Origin: an uncultured Lachnospiraceae bacterium
GTDB taxonomy: Bacteria; Bacillota; Clostridia; Lachnospirales; Lachnospiraceae
Reading direction: 5' to 3'
DNA: 43,630 bases
Assembly: GCA_902766365.1 (NCBI GenBank)
Contig: CACXDC010000216.1
Location: 1 to 43,630, forward strand
The notes beneath the pieces are model-generated. The model did not search any database, was not told where the DNA came from, and saw only the letters and a program-made list of their open reading frames with translations. Shown in pieces: positions 25,858-34,471 of the stretch. The position numbers and the translations under genes were made by a program. The stretch's first letter is position 1. Each line of letters opens with the position of its first letter.

Positions 25858-25910
25858 AAAGTTAATAATTACCGGAAACACTGATATTTCCTGGTGTTCC
25901 ACATGATTTG

Positions 25911-25937
25911 TTAGCACTCATTAATAATGAGTGCTAA
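25911..25937. promoter_or_regulatory. CIRCE operator (HrcA binding site) of htpG
   Basis: TTAGCACTC (25911-25919), nine bases, GAGTGCTAA (25929-25937): an exact match to the CIRCE consensus. HrcA should repress htpG here and release it on heat shock. It lies just upstream of the -35 box. Confidence 0.95.
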
Positions 25938-25944
25938 TTTTATC

Positions 25945-25973
25945 TTGACTTTTCGGGTTGACAGAACTACACT
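25945..25973 (+). promoter_or_regulatory. Promoter of htpG
   Basis: TTGACT (25945-25950), a 17-base spacer, TACACT (25968-25973), eight bases after the CIRCE element. A TTGACA at 25958 has no -10 at normal distance. Confidence 0.55.
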
Positions 25974-26041
25974 ATTTCCTAGATGTAATGAACCGAAATG
26001 GAATATAAGCATTGATACAGGAAAGAAAAGGAGTGATTACC

Positions 26042-28096
26042 ATGGCAGAAAAGCATGGAAGCTTATCAATTAACAGTGAAAACATATTCCCGATTATAAA
26101 GAAGTGGCTGTATTCAGATCACGATATCTTTTACAGAGAACTGATCTCTAACGGCTGTGATGCGATCACAAAGCTGAAGAAGCTGGATATGATGGGAGAG
26201 TATGAGCTGCCGGAGAATTATAAGGCAAGGATCGATGTTGTAGTGGATCCGGAGGCAAAGACACTGACTTTTACCGACAATGGTATCGGTATGACCGCAG
26301 ATGAGGTAGAGGAATATATCAACCAGATCGCTTTTTCAGGAGCGACTGATTTCATCAGTAAATATAAGGACAAGACAGACAATGACCAGATTATCGGTCA
26401 TTTCGGACTTGGTTTTTATTCAGCATTTATGGTAGCAGATGAAGTACACATTGATACCCTTTCCTACAAAGAGGGTGCGAAGGCTGTTCATTGGGAATGC
26501 GATGGCGGTACCGAGTTTACCATGACAGAAGGTGACAAGGCAGAGGTGGGAACGAAGATCACCCTGTTTGTCAATGAAGATGTACTGGAGTTCTGCAATG
26601 AATACAAGGCAAGAGAGGTTATTAAGAAATACTGTTCCTTCATGCCTACCGAAATATACCTTTCCAAGGCAAATACCAAAGAGACAGAAACCATAAAGGC
26701 AGATGAAAAGCGCCCTGATGATGTGGTTGTAGAGGAGATCAAACCGGAGAAGGAAGGCGATGAGGAGAAGCTTAAGATCATAAAGAGACCTGAGCTTCTG
26801 AATGATACCAATCCTCTCTGGATGAAGAATCCCAGCGAATGTACGAAGGAAGAGTATCTGGAATTTTACAGAAAGGTATTCCAGGACTATAAGGAGCCTT
26901 TGTTCTGGATCCACCTGAACATGGATTATCCTTTTAATCTGAAGGGTATCCTGTACTTCCCGAGGATCAATATGGAGTATGAGTCCATCGAAGGAACCAT
27001 CAAGCTGTACAATAACCAGGTATTTATCGCTGACAATATCAAGGAAGTCATCCCTGAGTTCCTGATGCTGTTAAAGGGTGTGATCGACTGTCCTGACCTG
27101 CCGCTGAATGTATCCAGAAGCGCACTGCAGAATGACGGCTTTGTAAAGAAGATCTCTGATTACATTTCCAAGAAGGTTGCCGATAAACTGGCTGGTATGT
27201 GCAAGACCGAGAAGGAAGAGTACGACAAGTACTGGGATGATATCAGTCCCTTCATCAAGTTTGGTTGCCTGAAGGATGACAAGTTCTGTGAGAAGATGAC
27301 AGATTACATCCTGTTTAAGAACCTGGACGGCAAATATCTGACACTTCCCGAGTGTCTTGAGGTCAACAAGATCGATCCGGATGAGGCAGAGAATCAGGAA
27401 GAGGCAGAAGAAAAGAGTACAGATGAGAGCGCAGAAGCAGCAGAAACAGAAGCTGCTGACAAGGATGCTGAGGAAGAAAAGAAAGAGAAAGTCATCTATT
27501 ATGTAACAGATGAGAAGCAGCAGAGCCAGTACATCAATATGTTCAAGGCTGCCAAGATGGATGCTGTGATCCTGAACCATAATATTGACCAGCCGTTTAT
27601 TTCCCAGCTTGAGGCCAAGAATGAGGGCATTAAATTCAAGAGAATCGATGCTGACCTTACAGATTCCCTGAAGTCAAAGACCAGCAAGAAAGCAGAAGAA
27701 GAGCTTACAAAGGCTGCTGAGACCATTGGCAAGGTGATGAAGAAGGCTCTTAAGAAGGATAAGATCGAGATCAAGGTGGAGAAGCTGAAGAATAAGAAGA
27801 TCGCTTCCATGATGACACTTTCCGAGGAGAGCCGGAGAATGCAGGACATGATGAAGATGTATGCAATGCCCGGTATGGATATGGGAGATTATGGCAAGGA
27901 AGGCGAGACACTGGTACTGAATGCCAACCATCCGCTGGTACAGTATGTACTTGATCATACGGATGACAGCAATGTTTCCATGATCTGCGAACAGCTTTAT
28001 GATCTGGCACTGCTTCAGCAGGCGCCCCTTGAGCCGGAAGCCATGAGCAAGTTTATCACAAGAAGCAATGATATCATGCTGCTTCTGACCAAATAA
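26042..28096 (+). CDS. htpG: Hsp90 family molecular chaperone HtpG
   Basis: A 684-residue Hsp90. The ATP lid domain shows ELISNGCDAITKL (about 33-45, with Glu33, Asn37, Asp40), DNGIGM (about 79-84) and GHFGLGFYSAFMVAD (about 119-133). The middle domain follows, with FPRINMEYES and LPLNVSRSALQND. Two charged linkers stand out: one near 217-245 and a strongly acidic stretch of about 40 residues near 443-482 (Glu, Asp and Ala rich), which makes the protein longer than the 626 residues of Bacillus subtilis HtpG. The C-terminal dimer domain ends without an MEEVD tail, as in other bacteria. I start at ATG 26042 with AAAGGAGTGA eight bases ahead, rather than an in-frame codon at 26012. It is controlled by CIRCE/HrcA. 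Confidence 0.95.
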   Translation: MAEKHGSLSINSENIFPIIKKWLYSDHDIFYRELISNGCDAITKLKKLDMMGEYELPENYKARIDVVVDPEAKTLTFTDNGIGMTADEVEEYINQIAFSGATDFISKYKDKTDNDQIIGHFGLGFYSAFMVADEVHIDTLSYKEGAKAVHWECDGGTEFTMTEGDKAEVGTKITLFVNEDVLEFCNEYKAREVIKKYCSFMPTEIYLSKANTKETETIKADEKRPDDVVVEEIKPEKEGDEEKLKIIKRPELLNDTNPLWMKNPSECTKEEYLEFYRKVFQDYKEPLFWIHLNMDYPFNLKGILYFPRINMEYESIEGTIKLYNNQVFIADNIKEVIPEFLMLLKGVIDCPDLPLNVSRSALQNDGFVKKISDYISKKVADKLAGMCKTEKEEYDKYWDDISPFIKFGCLKDDKFCEKMTDYILFKNLDGKYLTLPECLEVNKIDPDEAENQEEAEEKSTDESAEAAETEAADKDAEEEKKEKVIYYVTDEKQQSQYINMFKAAKMDAVILNHNIDQPFISQLEAKNEGIKFKRIDADLTDSLKSKTSKKAEEELTKAAETIGKVMKKALKKDKIEIKVEKLKNKKIASMMTLSEESRRMQDMMKMYAMPGMDMGDYGKEGETLVLNANHPLVQYVLDHTDDSNVSMICEQLYDLALLQQAPLEPEAMSKFITRSNDIMLLLTK

Positions 28097-28103
28097 GAAA
28101 AGT

Positions 28104-28132
28104 AACAAGACAGATAACCCCTGCATAGGATA
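28104..28132 (+). promoter_or_regulatory. Sigma-K-like promoter of the cortex-lytic enzyme gene
   Basis: AACA (28104-28107), 16 bases, CATAGGATA (28124-28132) fits the sigma-K consensus mACm-N16-CATAnnnTA at every defined base. It overlaps the 5' arm of the htpG terminator, and transcription would begin near 28139 in the hairpin loop. Confidence 0.5.
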
Positions 28133-28158
28133 AAGAAAGACTATGCAGGGGTATTTTT
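28118..28158 (+). terminator. Terminator of htpG, ending at the next start codon
   Basis: A perfect 11-bp stem (28118-28128 against 28141-28151) with a 12-base loop and a TATTTTT tail. The 3' arm contains the only candidate ribosome site (CAGGGG) of the next gene, whose ATG begins at 28159. Confidence 0.9.
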
Positions 28159-29409
28159 ATGCCTGAGGAAAGTTTACAGACAGGGAGCGCCAGGGGAAGG
28201 CTGCAGATTAATGTCACGTCTTCTCTTGGACTGATCCCGGTGAAAGATGCTACCGTTACCATATCATATTCAGGAGAGCCAAATGCTCCGATAGAAAAGC
28301 TGAGTACGGATTCCTCCGGACAGACAGAACGGGTGGAACTTGCAGCACCGCCACTGGATTACAGCGTTGAGCCCTCTGAACAGAGGCCATACAGTGAATA
28401 TACGGTTCTTGTGGAGGCACCCGGGTATGAGTCTGCCGTGGTTTCAGGAACAGAGATCCTGCCGGATACCCTGGCACTGCAGCCGGTTTCGTTAAATCCG
28501 CTGGAAACGGCAGAAGGGGATATGGAAAGTGTGGTCATTCCTGATCATACCCTCTATGGGGATTATCCGCCAAAGATCCCGGAGGCTGAGATCAAGCCGA
28601 TAGAGGAAACAGGAGAGATTGTTTTAAGCAGGGTTGTGATCCCGGAATATATCGTGGTACATGATGGTGTGCCGGATGATGCCAGTGCACAGAATTATTA
28701 CGTGAAATACAGGGATTATATCAAAAACGTGGTTTCCTCCGAAGTGTATGCCACATGGGAAGAAAATGCCATTTATGCCAATGCGCTGGCAATCATGTCC
28801 TTTACCTTAAACCGGGTCTACACGGAGTGGTACAGAGGGAAGAATTATCCATTTACCATTACCTCATCTACGGCATATGATCAGAAGTGGATTTATGGCA
28901 GAAACATTTATTCCAACATAGACAGGATCATAGACAGTATTTTTGCCAATTATCTGTCAAGACCGGGTGTGAGGCAGCCGATCTTTACTTCCTACTGTGA
29001 TGGAAGGAGAGTGACCTGTAATGGCTTAAGCCAGTGGGGTTCCCAGTATCTGGCGGGGGAAGGCTATACGCCTATTGAGATCCTGCGTTATTATTATGGA
29101 AATGATATGTATATCAATACGGCAGAGAGCATTTCCGGTGTACCGTCCTCCTATCCGGGCTATGCACTGTCAACAGGCTCATCCGGTGAAAAGGTGCGTC
29201 AGCTTCAGAATCAGCTTAACAGGATCGCACAGAACTATCCTGCAATTCCGACAATTACGGCAGATGGGATCTATGGACCTAAAACAGCAGAAGCAGTCAG
29301 GGCATTTCAGAAAATTTTCAATCTGGAGCAGACTGGTGTGACAGATTATCCAACCTGGTACAGTATTTCCAATATCTATGTCGGAGTTACCAGAATTGCA
29401 GAGCCATAG
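28159..29409 (+). CDS. SleC-like spore cortex-lytic enzyme (SpoIID domain plus peptidoglycan-binding domain)
   Basis: A 416-residue protein with the layout of clostridial SleC, the lytic transglycosylase that degrades spore cortex at germination: an N-terminal beta-rich pro-region (about 12-110, with GLIPVKDATVTIS), a SpoIID domain (about 160-315) and a C-terminal peptidoglycan-binding domain (about 338-398, SSGEKVRQLQNQLN and TADGIYGPKTAEAVRAFQ). The likely catalytic Glu is Glu195 in VVSSEVYATW. The motif CNGLSQWGSQYLAGEG is typical of SpoIID. There is no signal peptide, which fits production in the mother cell. The only reasonable start is ATG 28159, directly behind the htpG terminator. No Csp-type protease gene is adjacent. 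SleC is assigned by architecture, not proven orthology. Confidence 0.8.
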   Translation: MPEESLQTGSARGRLQINVTSSLGLIPVKDATVTISYSGEPNAPIEKLSTDSSGQTERVELAAPPLDYSVEPSEQRPYSEYTVLVEAPGYESAVVSGTEILPDTLALQPVSLNPLETAEGDMESVVIPDHTLYGDYPPKIPEAEIKPIEETGEIVLSRVVIPEYIVVHDGVPDDASAQNYYVKYRDYIKNVVSSEVYATWEENAIYANALAIMSFTLNRVYTEWYRGKNYPFTITSSTAYDQKWIYGRNIYSNIDRIIDSIFANYLSRPGVRQPIFTSYCDGRRVTCNGLSQWGSQYLAGEGYTPIEILRYYYGNDMYINTAESISGVPSSYPGYALSTGSSGEKVRQLQNQLNRIAQNYPAIPTITADGIYGPKTAEAVRAFQKIFNLEQTGVTDYPTWYSISNIYVGVTRIAEP

Positions 29410-29422
29410 GAGTGTTTTGCCA

Positions 29423-29452
29423 TTGCAGAAGAGTACTTTCTAATGGTATACT
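29423..29452 (+). promoter_or_regulatory. Extended -10 promoter of the DUF5717/DUF5716 operon
   Basis: TTGCAG (29423-29428), an 18-base spacer, and TATACT (29447-29452) preceded by TGG, giving TG at the extended -10 place. It lies about 115 bases before the chosen start. Confidence 0.6.
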
Positions 29453-29566
29453 ATTAATTAATTATGGACATTTATGCCTTTAGGCAGCAGCCCTGTGCCC
29501 CGGATTTTTCAGGGTGGAAGGACTGTCTGTCTTCTGGCGGATAAGGAAGGAAAAGGAGCTACAAAG

Positions 29567-32500
29567 GTGCTGAGTGCAGTTGACAGGATATTGGCAGGCG
29601 AATTTAATAAAGAGAACCGTTTTCTGGATTTTTCCACACCGAGGATTGAATTGTCGGTGCATAGCGGAGAGATCAGCGAAGGCTCCTTTACCATATATGG
29701 GCCAAAGAATCAGCTTACTGAGGGCAGAGTGTCTTCCTCGAGACTCAGGATGAAATGCCTGACAGAGAATTTTACCGGTTATGAGGAAGAGATCAGTTAT
29801 CAGTTCGACGCTGCAGATCTGGAAGAGGGCGAGTGCATCAAGGGGGAATTTTCCATTATCTCCAATCAGGGAGAGTATACGATCCCTTATGAAGTCAATA
29901 TTATACCGGTCTATATGGAATCCAGCCTCGGAACGATCCGTAATCTGTTTCATTTTACCAATCTGGCAAAAACCAATTTTGAGGAAGCCGTCAATCTCTT
30001 TTATTCTGCACAGTTTAAAGAGATCTTTCAGGGAGTGGACAGACAGTATTACACCATATACAGAGGCCTTTGTGCAGGGGAAAGAAGAGAACAGAATGTA
30101 GAGGAATTTCTGCTTACGATCAAGAAGAAGCAGAAAGTCCAGTTTCTCCTGGAAGAGCCTGAGATCCGTATCGATTCACCGAAAGAAAATACAGAGTACA
30201 AAGTAGTGATCAACCGGAACGGATGGGGCTATAGTGACCTTTCCGTGACGGTGGAAGGCGATTTTCTGGTACTCGAAAAGGATCATATCAGAGATGAGGA
30301 CTTCCTTGGAAACTGTTACAGGTTACCTTTTTATCTGGCAGAGGACAGGCTTCACGGGGGCAGGAATTACGGGGTCATTCATCTGAAGAATGCCTATACG
30401 GATCTGGTTGTCACAGTACAGGTTTATACATCGTCAGGAGCAGGAAGGATACCAAACCTGCGGCTGCAGAAAAAACATGCGATCTTAAGTCTGATGCAGT
30501 ATTATGAAGCTTTCCGTACCAAAAAGATCAGTGCGGCATCCTGGATGCAGGAAACAGAAAAGATCCTGGAAACACTGGTCAGTGCAGATGAGAAGGATTA
30601 TGCTTCCAGACTGATGCAGGTGCAGCTCATGGTAACCCAGGAGCGTTACAGTGAGGCAAGCTGGCTCCTGTCCAAAACAGAGGAAGCCATGGCAGGGAGC
30701 TTTGATCCGGCACTTTATTGTTACGATCTGTATCTGACCACCCTGATCAACAGAGAAGAGTCCTACATAGACGAAGTGGCACTGCAGGTGGAGAGGATCT
30801 ATACGCAGAATCCGGATAACTGGCGGATCGCCTGGCTGCTTTTATATCTTTCTGAGGAGTATGGCAAGAGTCCGTCCGCCAAATGGATGGTACTGGAGGA
30901 TCAGTATAAGCTGGGCTGTATCAGCCCGGTGCTTTATATAGAAGCATATAATCTGATGAATGCTTCACCTACGCTTCTGATGAAGCTGAGCGGCTTTGAA
31001 CTGCAGGTACTGACCTATGCACTGAAGAAAGGGCTGCTGAATCCGCAGATCGCTGAGCAGATCGTATTTCTCTCCTTTAAGGAGAAACAATATCAGGAAC
31101 AGGTATACCAGCTTCTGAAGAAGTGCTGTGAGCTTGTACCTTCAGATGAACCGCTGCGTGCGATCTGCACACTTCTGATCAAGGGCAGTAAAATGGATGA
31201 AGAAGCTTTTGAATGGTATGCAAAGGGGATTGAGAAGCAGCTTAGGATCACAAGACTGTATGAGTATTATATGATGTCGGTGAAGCTTTCTGACAAGACA
31301 GTATTGCCAAAGATCGTACTGATGTATTTTGCCTTTGACAGCAGTCTTGACAATCTGCACAATGCATTTCTGTATGCTTATGTACATAAAAACAAAGAGA
31401 CTTATCCGGAGGTTTATGAGAGCTACAAGGAGCAGATCGAACGCTTTGTGGTCTTTCAGATGATGAAAGGAAAGAATAACAAATGGCTTTCCTATCTGTA
31501 CCGGAATATCGTAACAGAAAGCATGGTTACAGAAGAAACGGCAGGAGGCCTGGCTGAGGCGGTCTTTATTCACAGACTTCAGATCAGAAGGACGGATATC
31601 CACCGGGTTATCATCGTATATGAGAAGCAGAAGAGTGAGGTGGCATTCCAGGTAGGCAGCAGGGAGGTTTATCTGCCGGTTTATGGAAGTGACTGCCGTA
31701 TTTTCCTGGAGGATGGCAGTGGCTGCCGGTACTGCAGGGAAGAAGATTATGAACTGGAAAGAATGCTGATCCCGGACAAGCTTGCCAAAATGGCAGCAGT
31801 TTATATCACAGATGATGTGAATCTGGATATCTGGATGTGTGAAAGAGGACGCGTACTGGCTGTTATCAATGAAGAGAATGTGCAGCTCATGAAGCGTGTA
31901 TGCGGCTATGAGGTCCTGGAAGATAATATGCGCCGGGATATCCGTATGAATCTGATACGGTATTTCTATGAAAAAGACAAAATGCAGGAACTTGACAGTT
32001 TCCTTTCGGAAATAACCTATGAAATGGCAGAGAATTCCTGCTATGCAGAGATCCTCAGTTTCCTTATCATGCGTGGTATGTATGAAAAGGCCTATGAATG
32101 GATCCGCAAGAGAGGCGGAGAAGGAATCGATGCCAAAAATCTGATGAGACTCTGCAGCAGACTGATCCAGATGGAACTGGCAGAACCGGATCCCGTGTTG
32201 ACAGCTCTTGTCTATCTGGCATTCCAGAGTGGAAAATATGATGAAAATCTCCTGAAATATCTGAATAGCTATTATAATGGCTGTGTGAAGAACATGAGAG
32301 ATATTTACAAGGCAGCCGTGGCATTTGGCGTGGATGCCTATGCGATCAGTGAAAGGATACTGATCCAGCTTCTTTATACAGGAGCCTATATCAGTGAAAA
32401 GACGGAAATCTTCCGGTATTATGTGGCAGGTGGTGCGGGAACAGACGTGGAGATGGCGTTCCTTGCACAGAGCTGTTATGACTACTTTGTAGATGACAAG

Positions 32501-33115
32501 ATCACAGATGATTATCTGCTGAAGGAACTGCAGAAGATCATAGACAGGCGGGAGGAGGTACCTCTTGTATGCAAGCTAGCCTATACCCGTTATTACGCTG
32601 AAAACAAGGAACTTCTGGATAAGCATGTGACAGAGGATCTGATCCCGTATCTGCGGGAACTGATCGCTGCAGATCTCCTGTTCCCTTATTATAAGGAGTA
32701 TGCAGATAAGATTTCTTTTATGCGGCAGTTTGCAGATAAGACCATGATCCGTTACAGGCTGGAGAATGGTGGCAAGGCAGTGATCCATTACCTTCTGGAG
32801 GGAAGTGACGGAGAATATGTCATGGAGGAAATGAAGGAAATGTTTGGCGGTATCTGCGTGAAGCAGTTTATCCTGTTCTTTGGAGAGAAGCTGCAGTATT
32901 ACATTACGGAGACAGAAGAGGATAAGGAACACCTGACAGAGAGCGGTACCTTGAGCCGCAGTGATACAGACAGGGAGCAGAAGGAAAGTAAATACAGTCT
33001 GATCAATGATATTGCAATAGGCAGGACCCTGGATGATGAAAATACCATGGGAGATCTGCTCCATGAATATTTTGAGAGGGAATTTATGGTAGAAAAACTC
33101 TTCCATATTGTATAA
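29567..33115 (+). CDS. Giant DUF5717-like protein: beta-sandwich domains and alpha-solenoid
   Basis: A 1182-residue protein of unknown function. I choose GTG 29567 because AAAAGGAG lies eight bases ahead and the sequence after it (AVDRILAGEFNKENRFLDFS) looks like the start of DUF5717 proteins; an in-frame ATG at 29474 has no ribosome site. In order: a beta-sandwich (about 15-115, STPRIELSVHSGEISEG), a short helical part, a second beta domain (about 205-305), a long TPR-like alpha-solenoid (about 315-665), a beta-rich insert (about 670-780, VIIVYEKQKSEVAFQ), a second solenoid (about 800-1090) and a conserved-looking C-terminus (DENTMGDLLHEYFEREFM). No signal peptide or membrane helix is seen, so it is cytoplasmic. 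It is the first of four genes in a row; its size and repeats suggest a scaffold. The DUF number is from memory. Confidence 0.85.
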   Translation: MLSAVDRILAGEFNKENRFLDFSTPRIELSVHSGEISEGSFTIYGPKNQLTEGRVSSSRLRMKCLTENFTGYEEEISYQFDAADLEEGECIKGEFSIISNQGEYTIPYEVNIIPVYMESSLGTIRNLFHFTNLAKTNFEEAVNLFYSAQFKEIFQGVDRQYYTIYRGLCAGERREQNVEEFLLTIKKKQKVQFLLEEPEIRIDSPKENTEYKVVINRNGWGYSDLSVTVEGDFLVLEKDHIRDEDFLGNCYRLPFYLAEDRLHGGRNYGVIHLKNAYTDLVVTVQVYTSSGAGRIPNLRLQKKHAILSLMQYYEAFRTKKISAASWMQETEKILETLVSADEKDYASRLMQVQLMVTQERYSEASWLLSKTEEAMAGSFDPALYCYDLYLTTLINREESYIDEVALQVERIYTQNPDNWRIAWLLLYLSEEYGKSPSAKWMVLEDQYKLGCISPVLYIEAYNLMNASPTLLMKLSGFELQVLTYALKKGLLNPQIAEQIVFLSFKEKQYQEQVYQLLKKCCELVPSDEPLRAICTLLIKGSKMDEEAFEWYAKGIEKQLRITRLYEYYMMSVKLSDKTVLPKIVLMYFAFDSSLDNLHNAFLYAYVHKNKETYPEVYESYKEQIERFVVFQMMKGKNNKWLSYLYRNIVTESMVTEETAGGLAEAVFIHRLQIRRTDIHRVIIVYEKQKSEVAFQVGSREVYLPVYGSDCRIFLEDGSGCRYCREEDYELERMLIPDKLAKMAAVYITDDVNLDIWMCERGRVLAVINEENVQLMKRVCGYEVLEDNMRRDIRMNLIRYFYEKDKMQELDSFLSEITYEMAENSCYAEILSFLIMRGMYEKAYEWIRKRGGEGIDAKNLMRLCSRLIQMELAEPDPVLTALVYLAFQSGKYDENLLKYLNSYYNGCVKNMRDIYKAAVAFGVDAYAISERILIQLLYTGAYISEKTEIFRYYVAGGAGTDVEMAFLAQSCYDYFVDDKITDDYLLKELQKIIDRREEVPLVCKLAYTRYYAENKELLDKHVTEDLIPYLRELIAADLLFPYYKEYADKISFMRQFADKTMIRYRLENGGKAVIHYLLEGSDGEYVMEEMKEMFGGICVKQFILFFGEKLQYYITETEEDKEHLTESGTLSRSDTDREQKESKYSLINDIAIGRTLDDENTMGDLLHEYFEREFMVEKLFHIV

Positions 33116-33127
33116 AGGAGAAAAGTC

Positions 33128-34453
33128 ATGTTCGCAGGGGTAAAGGAACAGACAGAAAAGAAAAACGGTAAAAAAATAGCAGTCGGATATGATCTTGGCA
33201 GTGTGGCTTCCCAGATCAGTTACTGCACACTGGAGGAACAGAAGGTGGAAACGGTATCCAGTGTGGCAGGCACGGAGCAGTACAATATTCCCACTGTACT
33301 CTGCAAACGGAGAGGGGTAAACCAGTGGTTTTATGGTAAGGAAGCACTGAAATATGAAAGAGAGGAAGATGGTATTCTGATAGGGGATCTGGTGGAGCTC
33401 GCCAAAAGGGGAGAAGAGGTAGTCGTGGAAACAGAAAGCTATGATCCGGCAGCCCTGCTGACACTGTATGTCAAACGGAGCCTTTCCCTCCTTTCCCTTC
33501 ATGTTTCTTTAAGTCAGATCGAAGTGATGATGTTTACGGTAGAGGAACTGACACCGGAGATGGTCGATGTTCTTTCCAAGGTAGTGGCAGGACTTTCCCT
33601 GCAGACGAAAAAAGTGCTGTTTCAGAGCAGGGCAGAAAGCTTCTATTATTATATGCTGTATCAGCCAAAGGAACTGTGGCAGAACCAGGTCATGATCTTT
33701 GATTACAGCAGAGAGATGAAAAGCATCTGTCTTGAATGCAACCCCATGACAACACCACAGGTGGTACTGATCAACAGCAATATATATCCGGATATGGAGA
33801 GAGTTACCTTTGTCAGGGGAGATTCACCGGAGGCAGAGGAAGAACGGAAGCAGCAGGAGAGGGAACTGGATGAAAAATTCCTGCAGATAGCAGAAGCGGA
33901 GATGGAAGGCAGCCTGTTTTCCACGGTATATCTGTTGGGCGATGGATTCAAGGAAGGCTGGGCAAAGGAGTCCCTGCGGTATCTTTGCCGGAACAGAAGG
34001 GTATTTCAGGGAAATAACCTGTACAGTAAAGGAGCCTGCTATGGAGCCATTGAGAGGGTAAGCCCAGGCGGAGAAGGAAAAAAGTATGTATATCTTGGGG
34101 CAGATAAGCTGAAATCCAATGTAGGCATGAAGGTGGAGAGAAGAGGGGAGGATTCTTACTTTGCCATTCTGGATGCCGGGCAGAACTGGTATGAAGCAGC
34201 TACAGATTTTGAAGTGATCCTGAGAAAAGGAAACAGCCTTGACTTTCATATCACACCGCTGACAGGTGAAAATATCACAGATAAAAAGATTGAACTGGAG
34301 GGGCTGCCGGAGAGACCTTCTGGTACTACAAGACTTAAGATCCATGTGGAAATGGAATCTGTAAATCAGGTAACGGCAACCATAGAAGATATGGGATTTG
34401 GAGAATTTTTCCCATCCAGCGGCAAGGGCTGGCGCAAGACCATTACTGTCTGA
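33128..34453 (+). CDS. DUF5716-like protein with an Hsp70/actin-type fold
   Basis: A 441-residue protein, ATG 33128 with AAAGGAG before it and 12 bases after the giant gene. The signature blocks of Hsp70-type ATPases appear in order: phosphate-1 AVGYDLGSVASQ (Asp22), IPTVLC (about 56-61, as in PSVV), phosphate-2 MIFDYSREM (Asp192) and adenosine LLGDGFKEGW (about 269-278), followed by SKGACYGAI. The Gly-rich GGGT of phosphate-2 is replaced by SREM and the GG of the adenosine motif is broken. Nucleotide may be bound weakly or not hydrolysed. Residues about 315-441 form a beta-rich C-terminal domain in the place of the Hsp70 substrate domain. It is probably a partner of the neighbouring solenoid and TPR proteins. 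Function unknown. Confidence 0.82.
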   Translation: MFAGVKEQTEKKNGKKIAVGYDLGSVASQISYCTLEEQKVETVSSVAGTEQYNIPTVLCKRRGVNQWFYGKEALKYEREEDGILIGDLVELAKRGEEVVVETESYDPAALLTLYVKRSLSLLSLHVSLSQIEVMMFTVEELTPEMVDVLSKVVAGLSLQTKKVLFQSRAESFYYYMLYQPKELWQNQVMIFDYSREMKSICLECNPMTTPQVVLINSNIYPDMERVTFVRGDSPEAEEERKQQERELDEKFLQIAEAEMEGSLFSTVYLLGDGFKEGWAKESLRYLCRNRRVFQGNNLYSKGACYGAIERVSPGGEGKKYVYLGADKLKSNVGMKVERRGEDSYFAILDAGQNWYEAATDFEVILRKGNSLDFHITPLTGENITDKKIELEGLPERPSGTTRLKIHVEMESVNQVTATIEDMGFGEFFPSSGKGWRKTITV

Positions 34454-34471
34454 GGGAAAGGGAGCAGGTTC

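Noticed and set aside
25873-25900. A short inverted repeat (GGAAACAC and GTGTTCC) after the parvulin-like gene, considered as a terminator.
   Set aside because: The stem needs a bulge and has no T-run.
25958-25989. TTGACA at 25958 as an alternative htpG promoter.
   Set aside because: The nearest -10-like TGTAAT is 20 bases away; TTGACT-N17-TACACT fits better.
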